Of a stretch of DNA of 29,090 nucleotides, positions 1 through 9,446 are shown piece after piece. The stretch's first letter is position 1; each line of letters begins with the position of its first letter. A program made the translations under genes and the position numbers. The notes below the pieces were generated by a model. The model had not been told where the DNA came from and ran no database searches. It saw only the letters and a program-made list of their open reading frames with translations. Source of the stretch: Thalassiosira profunda (taxonomy: Eukaryota; Bacillariophyta; Thalassiosirophyceae; Thalassiosirales; Thalassiosiraceae); assembly GCA_036939355.1 (NCBI GenBank), contig JALLAP010000123.1, forward strand, positions 1-29,090. Reading direction: 5' to 3'.

Positions 1-282
1 CTGAGGTAGATAAATCCTGGATAAAACTGCAGGGCTGACCGGATAAGTAGCCGCATTGTTAGTGGGCGGGGTTTCACTTCTCGAAGACATGCAAGTGCAT
101 CAATAAATCAACATCAACCTTTGCTGCAACGAACCAAAGCACCTCGCCGCTCAACGAGCCTTGCTTTTGGCAAAATCCACCAGTGCGGAGGTGGCTTGTT
201 TGTGGTGGAGCGCAGAGCGCAGCTGAACCGCGAGCGGCACAAGCCATCACCCCCCACACGAGGTGCATCGCTATCAAATATT
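1..282. other. upstream flank and 5' UTR of the TMEM144-like gene
   Basis: No gene is supported here. The reading frame of the downstream gene stays open back to about position 121, but it contains no ATG before 283, so this stretch is most simply promoter plus 5' UTR. The short opposite-strand frames have no recognisable content. Confidence 0.5.
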
Positions 283-1702
283 ATGGTTTCAGATGAATTC
301 ATTGGGTTCATCGCAGCCTTCCTTGCCGCCTTATCCTTTGGTAGTTATGGTGTCCCGATGAAGGGCGAAACTGCAACTAAACTGGACATCGACCCCTTCG
401 TGTTTCAATCCTACAAGGCATTTGCCGTCTTTGTGAGTTGACTTCCTTCGTTGTATGCGCGCCTCCTTGCGGACTTGCAATCCTCACTTCTTCTCTTCTG
501 CAGGCCGTGTCGGCAATCATAATATGCATCAACAACGCGTTGGCAGAGGATTTTCACGGGACGTTCCAGCAATGGACCCTCCAGGAAGATTTCACTTGGT
601 GGGCATTCGTCAGTGCATTTCTTTGGGTGCCAGGGGGCACCGCGGGCGTTTATGCCATTCGACGCGCTGGATTGGCCATCAGCGTGGGGATTTGGTCCTG
701 CGTCATCGTGCTCCTCTCGTACGTTTGGGGGGTGTGGATATTTGGAGAGAAGCAAAAGAGCGCAGTGGGAGCATTCGGATCGGTTGCAGTGCTGTGCTTG
801 GGACTGGTTGGTATTGCATATTACTCCTCAATTGAAGTGGAGATAAAAAAGAAGGGACAATCAACAGCGCAACAGCCAGATTGCATTGCACAAGAGACAA
901 CCCCGCTCGTGGAAAGAGGCAGAACAGACTCTGTCCCCGCCAAAGAGCCTCTCGATTTCGAGATGTTTCCTCATTGCGGAACCCATCCCCACTGCCACCA
1001 AGTTGTCGATGTGCACCTCCCAGAGGCACTCCCAGACACCGCCACAAACGACCACACGCTCCATATAACAAAGTACAAGATCGGTTTGGGCATGGCCGTG
1101 GTGAATGGGGTACTGGCAGCATTGATATTGGTTCCAATGCACTACGCACCGGCGCATGCGACGAGGGGCATTGCATACTCCATGAGCTTTGGAATCGCGG
1201 CCGTGACTGTGGTCGCATTCTTTTGGATTTTGCGCTTCCTGTTCCTTTCTCTGCAAGTGTTAATGCGTCACTCAATGTGGTCCGATGAAAATAGAGGACG
1301 CATTGGCGCATTGCAGATGTTGACTCTCGCAAAGGATTCGATGGCCCAAGGCTATCGCGAATTGCCATCCTTTCATTTATCTCAGATGTGGGGACCAGGC
1401 TTGCTTTCGGGCATTTTATATAGCAGTGGAAATCTCTTTGGGATAATCAGCATTCAACGTTTGGGCAATTTTATGGGTTACTCCCTCAATCAAGCTTCGC
1501 TAATCGTTTCAGGTGAGCAACAAATGGAAGAGTGATATTGCTATGCCGTTGCTTCGTTTCTTATCTAAATGACGCGAGTTCAGGACTCTTCGGGCTGCTA
1601 TATTATCGCGAGGTCCCTGGGTTATGGAATATTGTGGGATTCTTTGCGTCAATCTGCGTGTGTTTTAGCGGCATCTTGCTGATGGCTGAAGAGCACGTGT
1701 GA
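283..1702 (+). CDS. TMEM144-like multi-pass membrane transporter, three exons
   Basis: Exons are 283-432, 504-1512 and 1584-1702, giving 425 aa. Both 71-bp introns are GT-AG (GTGAGT...CTGCAG, then GTGAGC...TTCAG), and splicing keeps one frame (phase 0, then phase 1). The ATG at 283 is the first in frame and opens directly into a membrane helix ending in the motif GSYGVPMK, characteristic of the TMEM144 / drug-metabolite transporter superfamily. About ten hydrophobic segments follow, including a PGGTAGVYAIRRAGLAISVG helix pair. A hydrophilic, His-rich loop lies near residues 165-230. The last exon supplies the final helix (FGLLYYREVPGLWNIVGFF) and ends LLMAEEHV. The family is thought to carry carbohydrates, but the substrate cannot be read from the sequence. 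The unspliced frame that stops at 1535 is a read-through of intron 2. Family and exon calls are strong; function is inferred. Confidence 0.85.
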
Positions 1703-1770
1703 TCTCCTGCAGAGCACGTTTTCTATCGAGAGCGGTTTCATTCCAGAGGCGTGGCTACAGATAGTAGTGA
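1678..1770 (+). repeat. 3' end of TMEM144-like gene, copy A of an imperfect direct repeat
   Basis: This covers the last codons, stop and 3' flank of the transporter. The string gctgatggctgaagagcacg and the following gtgtgatct recur with scattered mismatches at 2028-2120, as do the downstream gagcacg, agagag/gagagcgg and ggtggct/gcgtggct blocks. The two copies lie 350 bp apart in direct orientation. Only copy A is part of a gene. Confidence 0.75.
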
Positions 1771-1840
1771 GGAGACTTGCCCTCTCGCTCCGCCTTTGTT
1801 ATGAGCTAGAGGGAGTTGCATTGTAAGGCGTCTGAAAACA

Positions 1841-1877
1841 ATGCAGGGAGCAAAAGAGAAGAAGACGCGCTCACCCG
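1841..1877 (+). repeat. 37-bp direct repeat, copy 1 (partner 1973-2009)
   Basis: The 37 bases beginning atgcagggagcaaaagag match 1973-2009 with a single difference (aaaag against aaacg). The two copies flank a 95-bp scrap of a zinc-finger gene. Confidence 0.85.
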
Positions 1878-1970
1878 GTTTGTCTTCATCGCTTCACGGA
1901 AGGTCGCCGATTCTTCGCGCCACTTGCCGGCGGCCTTGTTCCTCCTTTTCTTTGAGGGCTTTCCGTCAAC
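1878..1970 (-). pseudogene. gene fragment: copy of the last-exon tail of the C2HC zinc-finger gene
   Basis: On the minus strand this encodes a KKRRNKAAGKWREESATFRE-type peptide followed by AMKTNR. It is nearly the same as KSKTAGKWREESAQFREAMK plus TNR at the C-terminus of the zinc-finger gene at 5426-7054 (its positions about 5455-5547). At DNA level the blocks tcttcatcgcttc, cgccacttgccggc and ccttttctttgagg are shared. It has no start, zinc finger or upstream exons, so it is an orphan scrap about 3.5 kb from its parent and in the same orientation. Confidence 0.75.
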
Positions 1971-1972
1971 GC

Positions 1973-2009
1973 ATGCAGGGAGCAAACGAGAAGAAGACGC
2001 GCTCACCCG
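1973..2009 (+). repeat. 37-bp direct repeat, copy 2 (partner 1841-1877)
   Basis: This is the second copy of the atgcagggagcaaa(c)gag repeat, with one mismatch to copy 1. It ends the zinc-finger gene scrap and leads into the second copy of the TMEM144 3' end. Confidence 0.85.
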
Positions 2010-2027
2010 CCTGGAATCGCACCACCT

Positions 2028-2120
2028 CGCTGATGGCTGGAGAGCACGTGTGATCTTCTTTAAGAGCACGCTATCTACAGAGAGTGGAGTCGATCTAGAG
2101 AGGTGGCTAGTAGAACAGTG
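2028..2120 (+). repeat. 3' end of TMEM144-like gene, diverged copy B
   Basis: The block gctgatggctggagagcacg followed by tgtgatctt repeats the stop region at 1678-1770 with about one change in four bases. It has no coding context here. Confidence 0.7.
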
Positions 2121-2212
2121 ACACTGGAGAGAGCTCAGGAGAGCTACGATGTTGTCGGTCTATTTCTGACAAACAATCACTCCATAGACAGTGCCATCTT
2201 TCCTCAGATGAC

Positions 2213-4752
2213 TCAAGTGCTGGCAATCCTCACGGAGCTTGGGCGACACGAGAAACAACCACGTCCCGCTGGCCACTTTGTCCTTGGAACGATCTTCTTG
2301 TGATCGTAGTAGCCGAAGAAACGCTCGCATCCAGACTCATGGCCAATGAGAGGACAAATCGTGACCGTGCCAACAGACGTGGTGCGGGGATTGTTGATGG
2401 TCCTGTTGAGATTCTTCGAGCTCGTTGTCTGTTGGTCTGGCAAAAGGCGAAGTGTAGCATCGAGTCCAGTTTGAGCCGGAATGATGTTGGCACTGAAAGA
2501 GTGCGTCGGGCCTGCCCTGATTTCGGCAGGACGCCCCCATCGCCCTTTCTTGAGTGGGCGTTCTGCAGGCTTGTCGTTGGTGTCAATGTCTCCAAGCGTC
2601 TTGCGATTCCTTTCAGAAGAAGTAAACGACGGGGAAGGCGCCGAGGAAGGAGCAAACGTCAGGGGCAGCGTCGCGATCTCCCTCATCCTCTGATTGCTGC
2701 GGGCGATCGCTTCCTTGTGCTCGGCCTCCGCTTTCTGCCGCTTTGCTTTGGTGGCCAGCATATCTGCATCCAACGCCTCCTTCTGCCGTTCCAATTCGGC
2801 TATCTTCAGCTGGCGTTGAGAGGGTGGGGCGTCTCGCTGGACTATCTCGTCAATCGCCCGACGCGAGATACGCTCGCCTGACTGCGAGGCGTTCGCCCTC
2901 GCCAACACTCTATCGAGGGCGCTAGAGGCCAAGAGCGCCACGCTGGAATCCTGGTGGATCGTGAGGCGCGCGAGCGCAGAACCGAAGGACGTGCCCAATT
3001 CCACATCGCCGATGGATGCGCGAGCAACGCTAGATAGCATTGTCGGGGCGAGCTCGTCCAGAAGACTGAGGCTCTCCTTCAGCACAACGATACACTGCGT
3101 GTCGCTCATTGGATCGTCTTTGTCGGGATTCACTGCTGTCATCACGCTGTCGCGGATATCAGCGAGAATCACCTCGGGACTGTCGTCGGTAGATTCAATG
3201 ATCTCCTTGGGACTCAACGTCTGCAGAGGCGCGTTTGCTGCCTCTTCCATCGCTGCCCTCACCCTCGCCTGAAGCGTGGCCAGATCGAAGTTGGCCTTGG
3301 TGAATATTCCAGCTGGAGTGACGACAAAGCGCTCGTCGTCAAGCGGGCAATCGAGACGTGTCTGAGTGTCTCCGTCGCAGTAGAGCACACTGTGGGAGAT
3401 CGCCTTGGTGTAGTCGATGGACTTGCCCTCGGAGACGTCAAACTTGCTTCTGACGACCATGCACGGGCGCGCACTGCTAGCACAGCCGCACAGATTGGGG
3501 CAATTTTGCGTCGCAACCCCCGATGCTCCTCCTACGATCTGATGGAACATCCAGTAATGTGCGCTGATCGGGAAAAATATCAGAGAATCCACCGTCAGAA
3601 TGCCATTCTCCGTCGCCCCATCGAATGCCTCCGCCCAATGCACTTGGAGCCAAGGAGCCAGCTTCGCAGGATCTCCACCGGCGTAGACCTTGCCATGTAC
3701 GACGCCATCGTGACCGATTGTACGAAGCATTTCGTCGTCCATCTCCGAGGTCGGAATCATGGCGAGGCTGCCATCTTCTTGGCGTTCCCAATCTTCCACC
3801 GGCTTGGTCGACATGTGGATCAAGCACTGATAAGGCTTGCCCTTGACCTGCCGGAAATCCGTGCAGTTGAGCGCCTGGATTTGCTGAGACGGGGTGACAA
3901 ACAGCGCCTCCTGAACAGCGGTATCCTCCGTAGATTCGAAGTTAATGGCGTTCACCACTGCAGAGGCGAGCGCTGCTGCCGTCTCGGCGCGATCGTTGGC
4001 AGCCTGTGCGCGTTGAAGGGCATTCCGGGCAATCAGTTTCGGCACGATCGCATCAACTGTGGATTGATCCGCATCAAGGCTGACGCGGATTTCGACGGGA
4101 TAGCGACGCGTGCTCGCAGAGCCTTTCCAATGAAACTCCTCCCGCTCCCTGCATCCGTCGAATGACGGCCGACTATCGTATGTGGTGACTCCCTCGCGAG
4201 GGTCAACATCAACGTTCCTGATGTCCAATGCGCACTTTCTGCAACTGGAGTGTGAGTACATTGGAAGGGCAATACAAACACAGCACGACATCCGACTCAC
4301 TCGCAATACGTATCATGTTCAGGGACTTGTGTGGGGCATTCTCCATTGCAACAGGTACGCATTTTCGTGCCCTTTTCATTTTTGTTGTCCACTGACTCCA
4401 TCACTTCGCGAGCTCTCTCAGCTCCAGCGCGTGGATGAACGCGGTACCTCTGTGGAACTACGCGATAGGGATGCCTCCCCCCATGAGCCTGGGCTACCTC
4501 GTGTTTCAAGCACCCTAAGTCAATCCTCAGCCGAGGACCTCCGGTGGCAACATCGTCAATCCGCACAATTGTTTTTCTGCCCTTGCCCTTGCCCTCGGTT
4601 GTGTACACGGCATTGAGGAGTGTGTCTGCACATGATACACATATCATATCCTTCTTATAAACTGGTTCAAGGCCCTTCTTTCTCAGTTCAGAATGTGTGA
4701 GGGAGAACGCCTGCCCTTTGCAGCAGCCTGCGCAAGTGCGAACCAGCGACAT
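2213..4752 (-). CDS. unknown 825-aa Cys/His-rich protein, two exons, possible TFIIS-N-like segment
   Basis: Exon 1 is 4752-4301 and exon 2 is 4238-2213, on the minus strand. The 62-bp intron has donor GTGAGT and acceptor TTGCAG. Exon 1 alone ends in a stop just inside the intron, and splicing joins the two frames exactly. The ATG at 4752 starts MSLVRTCAGCCKGQ; upstream codons in frame lack an ATG. Two Cys clusters are visible: C-x2-CC...C-x2-C near residues 7-45, and CCNGEC...H-x2-YCEKC spanning the splice junction, both plausible zinc-binding sites. The central ~300 residues match nothing I recognise. The stretch beginning LLDELAPTMLSSVARASIGD, about residues 575-630, has the Leu/hydrophobic spacing of a TFIIS N-terminal (LW) domain; this is tentative. 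A Lys/Glu/Ala coiled coil follows (SQRQLKIAELERQKEALDAD), then a basic Ser/Pro tail. A nuclear or nucleic-acid role is a guess. Another acceptor 6 bp upstream (CTCCAG) would add two residues in frame. Confidence 0.65.
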
Positions 4753-4858
4753 CTTGTTTTGCAACGCCTCCTTGGACGATTGAGGCGGGGAGAAGAGTGA
4801 GTTAAGGGTCGACTTCGCTGTACCATTCACACAAGCCACGCGTGCTCACCTTCTTCGG

Positions 4859-5224
4859 CTAGGCTGCGCCGCGGGCAATGACACGCACGCCAACGGCACT
4901 CAAAAACTCGCGGGCGCACGGCCGAGAGGTACCAGCAGCGACGATCCGGCGACGGCGGGACCACGCCGCGTCGGCCTTATTAGAGAATTGCCCGATGGCG
5001 TCGGAGGTAAGCACGATACGCTGAAATGACGTCGCCGCGGCCTCGACCTGCACGCGCGCCAACGACGGCGTGATTTGCAATGCGCCCTCCACCAGTGGCC
5101 AAACGAAGGGCGCGGCGCCAACGGCCCAGCGATGGCAGTGTCCGGGGCGACGGACGGGGCGAGGACGAGCTTCGTCGACGGCGGGAGCGGTGCTGGGCGT
5201 CGGAGGAGGGGCTCGGCTGCCGCG
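4859..5224 (-). other. open reading frame without ATG, status uncertain
   Basis: One minus-strand frame is open from at least 5224 to a TAG at 4861-4859 and reads like protein (for example ATSFQRIVLTSDAIGQFSNK and PCAREFLSAVGVRVIARGAA). It has no ATG in the part I checked, and the other two frames of the same strand are also long because the region is GC-rich. It could be the 3' exon of an unrecognised gene, a decayed gene, or chance. It lies just upstream of the 825-aa protein gene, but it ends in its own stop and I could not join the two by splicing. Confidence 0.25.
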
Positions 5225-5425
5225 CCGCTGCCAACAGCTCTGTTGCTCGCTCGTTTTCCTCTCGTCTTGTTTTCGACTTGCTACTTACGTGATTGTATTA
5301 CGTACGAAATTAGCTAGAGAGGCAAGCTGAGGTACACACGGAGCTCGGGACGGGAATCCTCTTCAGACCAATGGACGACAACCCGAGCGAAGAGTGCAGG
5401 AGCAGAGGTGCTCGAGAGTGGCTAG
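5225..5425. other. intergenic, no feature seen
   Basis: This stretch lies between the open frame above and the stop codon of the zinc-finger gene. I see no open frame with protein-like composition, no repeat and no RNA gene. It should contain the 3' UTR of the minus-strand zinc-finger gene. Confidence 0.4.
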
Positions 5426-7054
5426 CTACTTCAGGAGGCCCTTGGAAATGAGCCTGTTGGTCTTCATCGCTTCCCGGAATTGAGCTGATTCCTCCCGCCA
5501 CTTGCCGGCAGTCTTGCTCTTCCTTTTCTTTGAGGAACTCAACTTCCTCGACAGTTCCTTGGACACCTTTCGGTTGACTTGGAGGACGTGCAGCTGCTCG
5601 TCCTTGTTGAGATTGGCGTTGTTTTTGATCCTCGCCTGAAATGGAGAGATGAGCACGTCAGAGGGTGGCACCGCCAAAGAGGGGTTGTGGGTATTGGGTT
5701 GCGTACCTTGGCAGAATTGAACACGGGCCTCCTTTCGCTGGCAGTGACGCACTTTGGCTGGCCGTCGGCATCGAAATGCTTCGCGTACACTTTGGGGGCG
5801 AACGACCGCTGACAACTATCGCACTGGATGAGCTCGATGTCGACCACCGAGTCTTCGTCGTCCATCGTGCTTGCTCCCTTTTGACTTTGGGTGTAGGAGA
5901 GCGGCGACCTGTCACCCACAGTCTCACTCCTAGGAACTCTGGGCGGAGACGACACGGAGTGCTGAGTTTTGCCGTGTCGGAGCTGGAAGTCCTTGGCACT
6001 GAACTCGTTGGGGTCGAGCCTCTCGAGGGTGCGAGACTCGTCGCTCTCGACGGGCTTGACGGGTGATTTGTCGCTGCTTTTTACAGCACTCGTTGGAACG
6101 TCGGGCTTGGCGTTTTCCTTGTCGCCTGCCGAGCCAGTTTGGCGCTTGCGCCGCCTTGCCACCAACCTCTGGCGCAGCAGTGCCAGCTTCTCGCACTGCA
6201 AACGAGGCGAGGGGTGAGTGACACAGAGCAAATCAGTTTGACAAAGGGCTTCAGCTACTTACCTCTCCTTCTTTGAAGTCTGGTACCTGGCGAGACTTCA
6301 GGTACCTCTGAAGCGCCAACGCCTCGGACTCGCCAACCTTTGCCTTGCTCGAATGCGAGCGGTGGGTGGACGAGGAGTCCTTGATCGCCTCTGGTGCAGC
6401 ATGCGGAGAGAAGGGGTTGCTGGATCTGGAGAGGTCGCCAAGGCTTGACGCCGTGCCCAGCGGACTCTTCCGTCGGCCCCTGCCTCTTCCCCGTGCGGAG
6501 TACTGGGTGGTGTCCTCGGAAAGAAGCTGCCTCGCGGTTGGTGTGGGGGTGCTCGTGTCGACGACCGTCTTGGGCACGCTGGAGGATGGCAGATAGTCCT
6601 CCTCGGCATCGGCATACCGGCCCAAACTGGCGTGGCGGTCCAGCTTGGCTGTCACCGAGTCAATCTCGGCTGTGGGTGTCTGGTAGCGCCTGTGAATCCG
6701 GCCAAGGTGCTTTTGCGAGATGATGCTGTGCGCTTGGCTTTGGACCTCGTCGCCGTTCGGGCGGCGGCTCGCCTTTCCCACGGGTTGCTCGTCGTGGTTG
6801 TATCCTCGCGTCAATCTTCCAGAAGGTGACTGCTCGTTGAAGCCGAAGCCGCCTCCTTGGCCATCCAAGAGCCGCTGCGTGGCCTCAAGCTGCCGGATTC
6901 TGCGTTGTCTCTGCAGTTCAGATTTAGAAGCAATGGAAGCTAGGCTTTGATCATCGGCGGCATCACTTGTCTTCGACCTCAACTCCCTCGCACGGGCCAT
7001 CGCCCGCTTTCTCCGGGTGGCCCAGTCGGACGGGTCTACGCTTGGCTCCGTCAT
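5426..7054 (-). CDS. C2HC-type zinc-finger protein, three exons, 496 aa
   Basis: Exons on the minus strand are 7054-6263, 6195-5707 and 5635-5426. Introns of 67 and 71 bp begin GTAAGT and GTACGC, end TTGCAG and TTTCAG, and are all phase 0. The ATG at 7054 starts MTEPSVDPSDWATRRKRAMA, a charged helix. The first 260 residues are Arg/Ser-rich and low in complexity. A single finger lies at Cys389, Cys392, His404 and Cys413 (IQCDSCQRSFAPKVYAKH...C), matching the ZC2HC1/FAM164-type C2HC pattern, although the His-to-Cys spacing of 8 is longer than the usual 4 or so. The C-terminus is basic and helical (KWREESAQFREAMKTNR). ZC2HC1-like proteins are often linked with cilia or the cytoskeleton; the role here is unknown. 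The last-exon tail is duplicated as a scrap at 1878-1970. Confidence 0.8.
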
Positions 7055-7154
7055 GGTCTCTGGTGGCGTTCAAAGAGTGCAAGACAAAAAGAGAGAGCGA
7101 AGAGCGAGCCAGACAGAGAGGAGAGTCGCGGGGGTGGATGTCTAGGGTAGGAGG

Positions 7155-7380
7155 ATTTTCGCAAGTTGAAATTTCAAATCAATTAGAAAATGAATTTGTA
7201 ATTTCTAAGTTGAAATTTCAAATCAATTTTCAATTTCAAAATTTTGATATTTGGAATTAAAATTTTGAAAAACCAATTCAAAAATTTCACTGATTCGAAC
7301 ATCTGAGTTGAAATTTGATATCAATCAAAATGTTTTTGAGATTTTAAAAATCTCAAATATCAATTCATATCAATTTTGTT
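7155..7380. repeat. AT-rich low-complexity island with internal direct repeats
   Basis: This is strongly AT-rich in an otherwise GC-rich window. The 22-mer beginning aagttgaaatttcaaatcaa occurs exactly at 7163-7184 and 7207-7228, with a third diverged copy near 7311. Its core ttgaaatttcaa is palindromic. A short hairpin, gagatttt...aaaatctc, lies near 7338-7354. It could be a decayed MITE, a matrix-attachment-like spacer or a SINE tail. Confidence 0.7.
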
Positions 7381-7570
7381 AGGTCGTCGAGTTCAGCGTC
7401 ACGTTTCTTCATCCAGCGATGAGGCGAGCTGTTGCCGGAGAGCTCTCAAACAGCTCATCCAACATCTGATCTGCTAGAGCCTCCTAGATGGCGCGCTAAG
7501 ACAGACTTGAACTCCTAAGACCAACAGCTCACCGGACGAGATGCCATTCTAACGGTCACCCCGGCCAGCA
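7381..7570 (-). repeat. possible tRNA-derived (SINE-like) relic
   Basis: Read on the minus strand from about 7562, the sequence passes a D-arm-like gttagaatggcatctcgtc and an anticodon-arm-like ctcgtccggtgag (loop GTCCGGT, would-be CCG anticodon). A box-B-like agttcaagtct follows (plus strand about 7501-7513), and about 120 bp later comes the AT-rich island. The T-stem has two mismatches and no acceptor stem forms, so it is not a functional tRNA. Order and spacing suit a tRNA-derived SINE, but the evidence is weak. Confidence 0.25.
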
Positions 7571-7578
7571 AATTCTCC

Positions 7579-9216
7579 TCAGGTCGCCGAGAACTCAATC
7601 TCCACCTCTGCTCCTGCACTCTTCGCTTCAAGGCTGAGGTACGGGTTTTCGTTCATTGGTCTAAAAAGGATCCCGACCACGCAATAGAACACCAGCGTCC
7701 CAATCTCAGTTATGAAGTACCTCAGCCAGGAGACACGATAGCCGAGTTGGGTGGCGAACAAGAACACCACGATGCGAGTGAAGTAGATGTACGCCACCAC
7801 CAGGACGTAGAAGCGTTGGAACTGTTTCAGCTTTCGCAGCGTTCGAGCCGCGTCGGCTGCCGGCGGTGCCTCCGATTCAATGTCTGTGATTGCGCTGTGT
7901 TTGTTGTCGCTAGCACTCCCTCCCTCCGCATCCACGATGCTCTCCAAGGAGTTGACTTGCCATACGATTGGTATCAGCACTGCGCAACAGCACAAGATGT
8001 CGACCAGGTGAAGCACTGCACTCCAATCTTCGTACAACTTTTCGCCCTCTGTTTCTTGAGATAACACGGCAACGGCAATGTTGTCAATCACCTGCAACAC
8101 GAGCACCAGCCAGATGATCTTCTTTTCTCGATCTCCCAAGACTGGCTTGACCAGCGACCATCCGCTTCCAATCAGGAGGATGACGGTAAACAGGAAAATG
8201 CCCTTGACGAACGACATGACGAAATAGACTGTGGAGAGAACCTCGGCGTGTCCTTGTATTCGGATGAAATGATACCGCAGCGCTTCGAAGAACACAGTGG
8301 TGGTTTTGAGCCCCAGCAACAACGTCATGAGGTGATGAATGGCATGCACCGTCGGACGCGATCCCGTCGCACCATCCCGCGGCGTCCAAATGGGATCCAG
8401 CCCAAGACGAATTTGTCTAATGTTCAAGCTCCAGATCAGGAACATCAGGAGGTAAGAGATGCTGAAGTATGCGAAGACTCTCGGGAGCACCATTTCCCCT
8501 GCCGTCAAGTAGGAGGGGTTGCCGTAAGAATCGTAGTTTTTGAAGTGCAGATCCAGCTCGAACGATGATCGTATCTCAATGCCCTGCATGTCCGTCCCCC
8601 GGGGGCACAGTTGGAACATCAAAAAGTACAAGCCCTCGTCCTCTTTGTGCATGAACGAGTACTCAATCGAGGCAGTGTGCGATCTCCACGATTTCTCCGG
8701 CTGGTTCATGGAGAGGAATATCCCATTGGCCCCCACATTCTTGGTGTGGTGCTCGCCGTCCGACGCTGCGTCGTATTGCACCTGAAAGCCGTCGTCGGCA
8801 TCCAGGAGATCGTCATCGATATTCGACGGATCGATCGACACGTAATCGTTGCCCCGGTGAGATTCAAAGGCGCACAACGATGGCTTCTCCGTCACTGTTT
8901 CGTAGTATTTGGAGAAGGCGCTCTCCGAGTCAAATCGCTTGAGCAGAAACCCCGCCTCGACGTATTGCAGCGCCGAGCTATCGGATTTGCCGCGTTTCCT
9001 CTTCTTTCCCACGCTCAGCTCAAAGTCGTACACGGTCAGATTGTACGTGCCCCCCGTCAGAAAGCCAAAGGGGGCGCCGATGGGACCGATGAAGTGGCGG
9101 GCGTCGCGCCGCGTGGTGAAGGAATGTTTGGTGCACGTGCACCGACCGAGGATGGCTGCTATCAGGAGGGCTGCCAGCGACGGCCACCGCCGACTGCAAC
9201 TATGCGCCGCCGTCAT
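7579..9216 (-). CDS. GPR107/GPR108-type (GOST / lung-7TM) seven-transmembrane protein
   Basis: This is a single-exon gene of 545 aa. The ATG at 9216 begins a signal peptide (WPSLAALLIAAILGR). A luminal domain of about 200 residues follows, then seven hydrophobic helices. Recognisable family landmarks are the TM1 region LPRVFAYFSISYLLMFLIWS, the following HHLMTLLLGLKTTTVFFEAL, the SFVKGIFLFTVILLIGSGWS helix, and the C-terminal FRPMNENPYL motif after TM7. Members of this GOLD-domain seven-TM helix (GOST) family sit in the Golgi/endomembrane system and are linked to trafficking. The gene lies head to head with the SET-domain gene, with about 230 bp between start codons. Length and architecture are as expected, with nothing broken. 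Confidence 0.88.
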   Translation of the reverse strand: MTAAHSCSRRWPSLAALLIAAILGRCTCTKHSFTTRRDARHFIGPIGAPFGFLTGGTYNLTVYDFELSVGKKRKRGKSDSSALQYVEAGFLLKRFDSESAFSKYYETVTEKPSLCAFESHRGNDYVSIDPSNIDDDLLDADDGFQVQYDAASDGEHHTKNVGANGIFLSMNQPEKSWRSHTASIEYSFMHKEDEGLYFLMFQLCPRGTDMQGIEIRSSFELDLHFKNYDSYGNPSYLTAGEMVLPRVFAYFSISYLLMFLIWSLNIRQIRLGLDPIWTPRDGATGSRPTVHAIHHLMTLLLGLKTTTVFFEALRYHFIRIQGHAEVLSTVYFVMSFVKGIFLFTVILLIGSGWSLVKPVLGDREKKIIWLVLVLQVIDNIAVAVLSQETEGEKLYEDWSAVLHLVDILCCCAVLIPIVWQVNSLESIVDAEGGSASDNKHSAITDIESEAPPAADAARTLRKLKQFQRFYVLVVAYIYFTRIVVFLFATQLGYRVSWLRYFITEIGTLVFYCVVGILFRPMNENPYLSLEAKSAGAEVEIEFSAT

Positions 9217-9446
9217 TTCAGCACAATGAATCTGTCAGTGGTGGTTGCTCTCGCCTTCCCTCCGCAAGTGCTTGCGCCCCTTTGTACCGTTGGCTTTGCA
9301 ACGACTGCTGGCTGCTGCACCTGCGACGACCTGAACCCCCGGAACCGCCACGCAGTATTATTAGCTTTCTGACCTCGTGCTTTTGACGCGTAAATGAAAA
9401 CATCGCTAGATCCTGCAATGATAACGTGAGAAGCCATGCTCGAGCT
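9217..9446. promoter_or_regulatory. divergent intergenic region between GOST protein and SET-domain genes
   Basis: The two genes start in opposite directions from this gap of about 230 bp (about 390 bp if the SET protein starts at 9609). It must hold both promoters or a shared one. I see no TATA box, repeat or palindrome that stands out. Confidence 0.5.

Noticed and set aside
1806..2069. Independent 87-aa minus-strand gene
   Set aside because: It consists of the zinc-finger tail scrap plus the two 37-bp repeats read in antisense; no start context and no complete domain.
7495..7562. Functional tRNA-Arg (CCG) on the minus strand
   Set aside because: The anticodon-arm and box-B-like strings are there, but the T-stem has two mismatches, the anticodon stem one, and no 7-bp acceptor stem forms.
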